Below, piece by piece: positions 58,719 through 64,000 of a DNA stretch of 64,000 nucleotides. The position numbers and the translations under genes were made by a program. This stretch comes from an uncultured Dialister sp. Lineage in GTDB: Bacteria; Bacillota; Negativicutes; Veillonellales; Dialisteraceae. The notes below the pieces were generated by a model, which had not been told where the DNA came from, did no database searches, and saw nothing but the letters and a program-made list of their open reading frames with translations. The stretch is from contig URIB01000003.1 of NCBI GenBank assembly GCA_900547785.1, forward strand, positions 104,972-168,971. Direction: 5' to 3'. Each line of letters opens with the position of its first letter. Within the stretch, counting starts at the first letter, position 1.

Positions 58719-59627
58719 TTGGAACGATTTCGTTTTGTCATTATTACGGGAATGAGCGGCGCGGGGAAAACCAATTTTTTACAGAAGCTGGAAGATATGG
58801 GCTACTATTGCGTGGATAATCTTCCGCCGGTTTTGATTGCCCGTTTTGCCGATCTTTGTTGGAAAAGCACATCGAATACCCGCCACGTGGCGGTGGTGAC
58901 GGATATACGGGGCGGATCATTTTTTGATGCTCTGCCCCAAGCGCTGAATGAATTAAAGCGGAGAGGGATTCCCCACGAGGTTGTATTTCTGGAAGCCTCT
59001 GATGAAGCTTTGGTCAGACGTTATATGGAAACACGGAGACAGCATCCTTTGGCGAAAACGATGCGTATCCAGGAGGGGATACAGGCGGAACGAAAAGTTT
59101 TGGCCGGCGTCCGTACCCAATCTGATATTATTATCGACACGACCGCTATGAAAACGGAGGAACTGCAGGAATATCTCACCAGCCGTTTCGGTGCTGTTGA
59201 TAAAAAAAGAGAAATGCAGATCACTCTGTTTTCATTCGGGTTTAAATATGGAATCCCTATTGATGCGGATATGGTTATAGATGTCCGTTTTTTAAAAAAT
59301 CCTTTTTATGTGGAAAAATATAAACATTGGACGGGCCGGGTCACTGAAGTGGGCCGGTATATTTCAGATTCTCCGGTGACAAAGGAGTTTTTAGAAAAAC
59401 TCTATGATTTTATGGATTTTACGGTCAATCATTTCCGAGATGCGGGGAAAACACAATTTACCATTGCCATCGGATGTACGGGAGGAATGCATCGATCAGT
59501 CTTTGTGACGGAAACATTGGGGGTTCATTTAAAAGAACAACATGCCCATGTCAATGTGGAGCACAGAGATTTGCACAGAAATCGTATCGAAAAAGATGTA
59601 GATGATCAGGCGGAGGAGAACCGATGA
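58719..59627 (+). CDS. rapZ: RNase adapter protein RapZ (YvcJ)
   Basis: A 302-residue P-loop protein of the RapZ/YvcJ family, which binds nucleotides and, in some bacteria, controls amino-sugar metabolism by guiding RNase E. Seen: the Walker-A GMSGAGKTNFLQKLEDMGYYCVDNLPP, and the C-terminal VNHFRDAGKTQFTIAIGCTGGMHRSVFV. The start is TTG after GGAGGG. It overlaps yvcK by ATGA. The arrangement rapZ-yvcK-whiA is typical of Firmicutes. Confidence 0.94.
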   Translation: MERFRFVIITGMSGAGKTNFLQKLEDMGYYCVDNLPPVLIARFADLCWKSTSNTRHVAVVTDIRGGSFFDALPQALNELKRRGIPHEVVFLEASDEALVRRYMETRRQHPLAKTMRIQEGIQAERKVLAGVRTQSDIIIDTTAMKTEELQEYLTSRFGAVDKKREMQITLFSFGFKYGIPIDADMVIDVRFLKNPFYVEKYKHWTGRVTEVGRYISDSPVTKEFLEKLYDFMDFTVNHFRDAGKTQFTIAIGCTGGMHRSVFVTETLGVHLKEQHAHVNVEHRDLHRNRIEKDVDDQAEENR

Positions 59628-60970
59628 AATTACTTTTCCGTTGGCTGTATCCGGGGCTGAATATAAAAAGATGGCTGATCCTCTTTTCGATCGGTCTTAT
59701 GATTGTTGCATTCGGTGCGGCGTTGATTATGAACTATCAGATTTTCGGACTGGTGGAAGAAGAAATATTACGCCTTCTATATGTATTGACCGGAACGTAT
59801 GACTATGCATTTTTAGCGACGGCAGGGATAGGATTGATTCTGGGCGGCATTATAGTCATGCTTTATGCGCTCCGTAAATTGGTAAAACGTTTTTTCTCCT
59901 TATTGGTTCCCGATCAGGCAGAAGTCTCCAAACAAATTGTTTCACGGATTGAATTATCCAGGGGAGTCCGCATCGTCGCTATCGGCGGCGGACATGGACT
60001 TTCCATGCTTTTAAAAGGTTTGAAACAGAAAACCTCCAATATTTCCGCTATTGTTACTGTGGCGGATGACGGCGGATCGTCAGGACGTTTGCGGGAAGAA
60101 ATGAATATTGTAGCTCCCGGAGATTTACGAAATTGTCTGGTCGCATTGGCGGATAAAGATAGTGCGCTGGAACAATTATTCCAATACCGGTTCGGCGGTG
60201 AGGGAGAATTGGCGGGACACAGTCTGGGAAATCTTTTTTTGGCGGCATTAATTAAAGAATTCGGGAATGTCCGGAATGCGTTGGAAACGGCAAGTACGGT
60301 TTTAAATATCCGTGGACAAGTCATGCCGGCGACAGCCGAGAGAATCCGTCTTCGTGCTAAAATGTCGGATGGGAAAGAAATTGAAGGGGAGTCGGAAATT
60401 GCCGCTTACGGAGCAAAAGAAAAGACGAAGATTCTCCATATGTTTATGGATCCGGCGGAGCCGATTGCCGTAGGAGATGCTTTAGAAGCGATCCGCTACG
60501 CCGATTTAATTACATTAGGTCCGGGAAGTTTATATACCAGTGTGCTTCCCGATTTGCTGGTGCCGGAAATTTTAGCGGCCATAAAAGAAAGTAATGCTCC
60601 TTGTTTATATATTTGCAACGTGATGACTCAGCCGGGAGAAACTGACGGTTATACGGTTTCCGATCATGTGAATGCATTGATAGAGCATGTGGGGAAAAAT
60701 GTAGTGGATTATGTCCTTGTGAACAATGCACAGCCGAGACCGGAAGCATTGAAGAAATATGAAGCGGCGGGGTCATTGACCGTAGAAATTGACAGAAAAC
60801 AGGTGGAAGAAACAGGAGTGATCATGATAGAGACCGATCTTTTGGGGGAAGAACGGGGAGCGGTTCACGATGGACTTGTTTTGGCAGAAAAGATTATCCG
60901 TATTACCAACTTATTGAAAACAAATATAAGACCCGATGCATTGGCGGAATATTTAAGGAGGAAGAAATAA
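59624..60970 (+). CDS. yvcK: YvcK/CofD-like gluconeogenesis factor
   Basis: A 448-residue protein of the CofD-like family. Two N-terminal membrane helices (about 16-36 and 62-82) precede the cytosolic nucleotide-binding core, which starts with IVAIGGGHGLSMLLKGLKQKTSNISAIVTVADDGGSSGRLRE. In Bacillus YvcK is needed for growth on gluconeogenic carbon and for cell shape, and binds UDP-sugars. The core is complete; the extra helices are common in Negativicutes and related lines. Overlaps rapZ by ATGA and whiA by TAATG. Confidence 0.93.
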   Translation: MKLLFRWLYPGLNIKRWLILFSIGLMIVAFGAALIMNYQIFGLVEEEILRLLYVLTGTYDYAFLATAGIGLILGGIIVMLYALRKLVKRFFSLLVPDQAEVSKQIVSRIELSRGVRIVAIGGGHGLSMLLKGLKQKTSNISAIVTVADDGGSSGRLREEMNIVAPGDLRNCLVALADKDSALEQLFQYRFGGEGELAGHSLGNLFLAALIKEFGNVRNALETASTVLNIRGQVMPATAERIRLRAKMSDGKEIEGESEIAAYGAKEKTKILHMFMDPAEPIAVGDALEAIRYADLITLGPGSLYTSVLPDLLVPEILAAIKESNAPCLYICNVMTQPGETDGYTVSDHVNALIEHVGKNVVDYVLVNNAQPRPEALKKYEAAGSLTVEIDRKQVEETGVIMIETDLLGEERGAVHDGLVLAEKIIRITNLLKTNIRPDALAEYLRRKK

Positions 60971-61908
60971 TGTCTTTTACGGAACAAGTCAAGAACGAAC
61001 TGGCTCGTGTTCCCAGAGAAGATAAAGAAAGCCGGACAGGAGAATTACTTGCCCTGCTCCGCATGAGCAGTTCCATGATTACCGGAGGAAAAGGGAAAAG
61101 AGGACTTGAGTTTTCTACAGGGAACAGTGCCGTTGCCCGAAGAGTTCTTGTATGCCTGAAAAAAGATTTCGGACTTTCTCTTTCTGCCATGGTCAGACAG
61201 GGAAGACAACTCAGAAAGAAAAATGTCTATACGTTGGTGGTTCAACCCTCTGAAAAAGGATTGCAATTTCTTTCCGATATGGACATGGATCCGCTGGCAG
61301 ATATCAGAGATGCGGAACGACTGACGACAAAAGAGTCGGAGCGCGCTTACCTTGCGGGCGCTTTTTTGGGCGGAGGAACAGTCAGTCGTCCCCAAGGAGA
61401 CTATCATCTGGAAATGGTGACACGGTCAGTCGGATTTGCCGAAGAGATTATTAAAATTATGCGCCGGTTCGGAATGAACGCCCGTATGACGGAACGAAAA
61501 AATGACCACATTGTATATATCAAAGACGGTGATGATGTCAGCTCGTTTTTGCAAATTGTAGGAGCGTCTCAAAGTTATCTGGATTTTGAAAGTGTCAGGG
61601 TTGTAAAAGAAATGAGAAACCGTGTCAACCGCCAGGTCAATTGTGAAACCGCCAATTTGCAGAAATCCGTAGATGCTGCTGTCAGACAAACCCGGCATGT
61701 GCAGTCACTGCTGCAGTTAAAAACATTGTCCATGTTATCACCGGCCATTCGTGAAGCTTGTGAAGTCCGGCTTAAATATCCGAATGCATCTTTATCGGAG
61801 TTGGCGGACATTTGCGGAATTACAAAATCAGGGCTTGCCCACCGGTTTAAAAAAATTTCAGACATGGTAGACATTTCCCACGGAAGGAAAAAAAGGAAAA
61901 AGAAATGA
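60970..61908 (+). CDS. whiA: sporulation/cell-division regulator WhiA
   Basis: A 312-residue WhiA: an N-terminal LAGLIDADG-like domain and a C-terminal helix-turn-helix. Landmarks are MSFTEQVKNELARV, SERAYLAGAFLGGGTVSRPQGDYHLE, the middle VSSFLQIVGAS, NRVNRQVNCETANLQKSVDAA, and the C-terminal NASLSELADICGITKSGLAHRFKKISDM. It acts as a DNA-binding division or sporulation factor in other Gram-positives; this lineage may not sporulate. It overlaps the previous and the next gene by a few bases. Confidence 0.95.
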   Translation: MSFTEQVKNELARVPREDKESRTGELLALLRMSSSMITGGKGKRGLEFSTGNSAVARRVLVCLKKDFGLSLSAMVRQGRQLRKKNVYTLVVQPSEKGLQFLSDMDMDPLADIRDAERLTTKESERAYLAGAFLGGGTVSRPQGDYHLEMVTRSVGFAEEIIKIMRRFGMNARMTERKNDHIVYIKDGDDVSSFLQIVGASQSYLDFESVRVVKEMRNRVNRQVNCETANLQKSVDAAVRQTRHVQSLLQLKTLSMLSPAIREACEVRLKYPNASLSELADICGITKSGLAHRFKKISDMVDISHGRKKRKKK

Positions 61909-62951
61909 ATATAAAAAAATGGCTGACTCTGGCTATGGCAACCATAGGTGCTGCCGGTACAGCGGCCGCTTCACCGGTGAATCTCACCTATGAAGAAATG
62001 GTACTGGATCGGGTGAAAGAAGAGGGGACGCTTATTTTGTCGGATTGTCCTGAATATGCACATCTTTACGGCATTTTGGCAGAGGGGACGGTTCCGAAAG
62101 GACAGGGAAGAATTTATTATTATCACGTCAATGAAACGGGGAAACCTGCCCGGCTTGTTATTTATGCAATCAGTGAGAAAAAAGAAAAAATAAAAGTAAC
62201 AAGAACTTTGCGCGGGATACCGAGCAGAGATTACATCACGACAGGAAAAAGTTTGTCCTTCCGTGAAGTGACATCCATAAAACAGGAAGCCAAAGAAGTA
62301 TTTTTGGACAAAAATAAAAAAGTCATTCTTTTCGAAGATGATAAGGAAGGGATACGTCCTCATGACCTTGTCAGCGGAATTGTGGAAGTGACAACCGATC
62401 ATCCTGTAAGGTGCGGGGCGGCTCTTGTTTCTGCACAGGGAGATCTTCAAGAAAATTTAGACAATGCAGAGCCCTTGCCGCCGGATGAACATGAAATGAG
62501 AGGCACATTTCCTAAAGATGTTTATTTTGAAAATCAGATGTGGGATATAAAGTCCGGACCGCAGGAAATTCATTTGGGAAGTGACAAAAGCGGCACATCT
62601 TTTTTCATACAAGGAAATGATGAACTCAATTATGTGCCGAGAGAAAATACGGGAAACTATGGAATTACCTGTCACTTGACGATTCATAGTAAAGGTACGG
62701 GCCGTTATGATTTGTACATCAACCCGCAAGGCGGGACTTTTCAGGGAACGCTTGAAATTGGACAAGTCAAAAATGTGCTCCAAGTATATAGGACGGAAAG
62801 AGTGGGAAATAAATGGTTCGGCCATGAAACGATAGAAGATTATATGAAACTGGGAACATGGGAAGCCGGTAAAGATTTATATATCCGCTTTATTCCGCCG
62901 GGGGCTTGCTATTTTCCCATACGTTTCCTGTTTGTTCCGAAAGAGAAATAA
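61905..62951 (+). CDS. exported protein of unknown function in the whiA operon
   Basis: A 348-residue protein with a signal peptide (MNIKKWLTLAMATIGAAGTAAASP). I do not recognise a domain family. The body is rich in beta-type patterns, with a NYGITCHLTIHSKGTGRYDLYINPQGGTFQGTLE stretch and a C-terminus ending RFLFVPKEK. It overlaps whiA by an ATGA, so it is made with the rapZ-yvcK-whiA proteins. Its position hints at an envelope role linked to division or precursor supply, but nothing in the sequence proves this. Confidence 0.7.
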   Translation: MNIKKWLTLAMATIGAAGTAAASPVNLTYEEMVLDRVKEEGTLILSDCPEYAHLYGILAEGTVPKGQGRIYYYHVNETGKPARLVIYAISEKKEKIKVTRTLRGIPSRDYITTGKSLSFREVTSIKQEAKEVFLDKNKKVILFEDDKEGIRPHDLVSGIVEVTTDHPVRCGAALVSAQGDLQENLDNAEPLPPDEHEMRGTFPKDVYFENQMWDIKSGPQEIHLGSDKSGTSFFIQGNDELNYVPRENTGNYGITCHLTIHSKGTGRYDLYINPQGGTFQGTLEIGQVKNVLQVYRTERVGNKWFGHETIEDYMKLGTWEAGKDLYIRFIPPGACYFPIRFLFVPKEK

Positions 62952-62960
62952 GGTGCTGTT

Positions 62961-63188
62961 ATGAAATTTATTCAATTCCGTATCGGTGATAGGGTGCAAA
63001 TGAAAAAAAAACATCCCTGTGGAGGGGATACATGGGAAGTTCTCCAGTTGGGATCGGATATGAGAGTGAAATGCTGCGGCTGTGGGCATATTGTCTTGAT
63101 ACCCCGCCCGAAATTTTTAAAGGGGGCAAAAAAAGTGCTTAACCGGGATGTGACTGAAAAGTTGGATCTGGTTTGCCGGAAAGAATAA
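62961..63188 (+). CDS. DUF951 zinc-ribbon-like small protein
   Basis: A 75-residue protein matching the DUF951 family: GDRVQMKKKHPCGGDTWEVLQLGSDMRVKCCGCGHIVLIPR. Cysteines in PCGG, KCCGCGH form a likely metal site. Function unknown; it is often found in Firmicutes near translation or division genes. It lies nine bases after the exported protein gene and is probably the last gene of the operon. Confidence 0.88.
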   Translation: MKFIQFRIGDRVQMKKKHPCGGDTWEVLQLGSDMRVKCCGCGHIVLIPRPKFLKGAKKVLNRDVTEKLDLVCRKE

Positions 63189-63275
63189 AAAGAGAGAACA
63201 ATCCATGGACAATGAAGGAAGAAGAATGATATAATGAGCAGAATAAAGCAATAGAAATCATGCGGAAAAGTGTGC

Positions 63276-63304
63276 TTGACAACACTATGGCCTGTGTGTA
63301 TAAT
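63276..63304 (+). promoter_or_regulatory. promoter of the tRNA operon
   Basis: TTGACA (63276-63281), 17-base spacer, TATAAT (63299-63304), just 20 bases before the first tRNA. Consensus strength fits a stable-RNA promoter. Confidence 0.92.
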
Positions 63305-63323
63305 AACTCTTGTCACTGAACAT

Positions 63324-63399
63324 GCTAGCATAGCTCAGTTGGTAGAGCAGCTGATTTGTAATCAGCAGGTCGTAGGTTCGAGTCCTATTGCTAGCTCCA
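63324..63399 (+). tRNA. tRNA-Thr (TGT)
   Basis: Acceptor GCTAGCA pairs with TGCTAGC, anticodon loop TTTGTAA gives TGT, T-arm GGTTCGAGTCC, encoded CCA. Confidence 0.96.
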
Positions 63400-63402
63400 T
63401 GT

Positions 63403-63487
63403 GGGCGGATTCCCGAGTGGTTAAAGGGAGCAGACTGTAAATCTGCCGGCTTTGCCTTCATAGGTTCGAATCCTATTCCGCCCACCA
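63403..63487 (+). tRNA. tRNA-Tyr (GTA)
   Basis: Acceptor GGGCGGA pairs with TCCGCCC. The anticodon loop CTGTAAA gives GTA. It has the long variable arm of a class II tRNA and an encoded CCA. Confidence 0.95.
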
Positions 63488-63492
63488 AATGA

Positions 63493-63568
<76 letters not shown>

Positions 63569-63596
63569 TGTTTATTATTTCAATTCATATAGAATT

Positions 63597-63672
63597 GCTG
63601 ATATAGCTCAGTCGGTAGAGCGTATCCTTGGTAAGGATAAGGTCACCAGTTCAATCCTGGTTATCAGCTCCA
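63597..63672 (+). tRNA. tRNA-Thr (GGT)
   Basis: Acceptor GCTGATA pairs with TATCAGC, anticodon loop TTGGTAA gives GGT, T-arm AGTTCAATCCT, encoded CCA. Confidence 0.95.
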
Positions 63673-63673
63673 T

Positions 63674-63750
63674 GGCGGCTTAGCTCAGTTGGCTAGAGCA
63701 AACGGTTCATACCCGTTGTGTCCGGAGTTCAAATCTCTGAGCCGCCACCA
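63674..63750 (+). tRNA. elongator tRNA-Met (CAT)
   Basis: Acceptor GGCGGCT pairs with AGCCGCC, anticodon loop TTCATAC gives CAT, encoded CCA. The paired first base and sequence resemble elongator tRNA-Met. A lysidine-type tRNA-Ile is less likely but not excluded. Confidence 0.92.
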
Positions 63751-63752
63751 CT

Positions 63753-63780
63753 AAAACCTTCGCAAAGAAGGTTTTTTCTT
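63753..63780 (+). terminator. terminator of the tRNA operon
   Basis: AAAACCTTC and GAAGGTTTTTT around GCAAA. Confidence 0.85.
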
Positions 63781-63895
63781 TTGCCGGAATTTTCAATAAT
63801 CATGACATATATAACATATATGAAGAATAAAATAATGCAGTGCCAAACCATAAAAAGTAATCAAGTGATAATTTCATGGAAACACTGATACTTTC

Positions 63896-63924
63896 TTGTT
63901 TGTTATTGACTTTTTATGTATAAT
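63896..63924 (+). promoter_or_regulatory. tuf promoter (candidate)
   Basis: TTGTTT (63896-63901), 17-base spacer, TATAAT (63919-63924). A TTGACT at 63906 is too close to this -10 box. Confidence 0.6.
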
Positions 63925-63963
63925 AAGAAAAGCATAAATTCTTTTTTAAAAGGAGACTTTAAA

Positions 63964-64000
63964 ATGGCAAAAGCACATTACGAAAGAACAAAACCCCATT
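63964..64000 (+). CDS. tuf: elongation factor Tu, N-terminal fragment
   Basis: Only the first 12 codons are in the window: MAKAHYERTKPH, the EF-Tu start. AAAGGAGACTTTAAA gives a strong ribosome site. It follows the tRNA operon; the rest lies beyond the right edge. Confidence 0.9.
   Translation, partial: MAKAHYERTKPH

Overview
The window looks like a chromosomal segment of a diderm Firmicute of the class Negativicutes, most likely a Dialister-like member of the Veillonellaceae. This is inferred from gene content and motifs; no search was run. The Firmicutes side is seen in scpAB-rluB, rapZ-yvcK-whiA, PadR with a HAAS-domain partner, BioY and strong sigma-A-type promoters. The outer-membrane side is seen in a YadA-type trimeric autotransporter, two TonB-dependent receptors, a classical autotransporter ending in a beta-barrel, and several exported proteins. 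Base composition is moderate overall. A clearly AT-richer island lies around 38.0-39.5 kb.

Layout. 1-4.9 kb: a minus-strand housekeeping run (ispH partial, plsC, cmk, a BaiN/HI0933-family flavoprotein, rluB, scpB, scpA), mostly with overlapping ends. 4.9-7.5 kb: an Orn/Lys/Arg-type decarboxylase and rpsD. 7.5-23.1 kb: an envelope region with the trimeric autotransporter (minus), two paralogous TonB receptors that share promoter, leader and signal peptide, a ZTP-type riboswitch ahead of an OFA-family transporter, a patch of nested dispersed repeats, panB with a DUF2520 gene, and the classical autotransporter preceded by a G9 tract. 23.2-32.5 kb: a RuBisCO-like protein, a glycosyltransferase, a PadR/HAAS module, exported proteins of unknown role, a SIMPL protein, a nitroreductase with RidA, a pair of half-size DMT transporters, and a WG-repeat protein. 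32.6-38 kb: bioY-bioD-bioA behind a probable BirA operator, a ClbS-like protein, and a malonate decarboxylase alpha subunit without its partner genes. 38-46 kb: a tandem duplication of an exported protein, a zinc-ribbon protein, a FecCD/FecE-type ABC importer with two binding lipoproteins, a barnase-like lipoprotein with barstar, and a LysR regulator. 46.6-64 kb: an FSA/TalC-type aldolase, a URO-D-family protein, potE, greA-lysS, a GNAT protein, a TetR/LRAT pair, an M18 aminopeptidase, truA, the HAD-rapZ-yvcK-whiA operon, five tRNAs and the start of tuf.

How parts may work together. The TonB receptors and the FecBCD-like importer could be the outer- and inner-membrane halves of metal or metal-chelate uptake, but they are not adjacent. 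The PLP decarboxylase and PotE suggest ornithine/putrescine (or related) metabolism. BioY with BioD and BioA, but no bioB or bioF here, suggests a split biotin route. PanB with a DUF2520 dehydrogenase suggests the ketopantoate steps.

Items most worth a second look are the shared leader of the TonB receptors, the ZTP riboswitch on a transporter, the divergent RuBisCO-like protein, the lone mdcA, the tandem duplication whose non-coding part is better conserved than its coding part, the long potE leader, the poly-G tracts near surface-protein starts, and the lipoprotein barnase.
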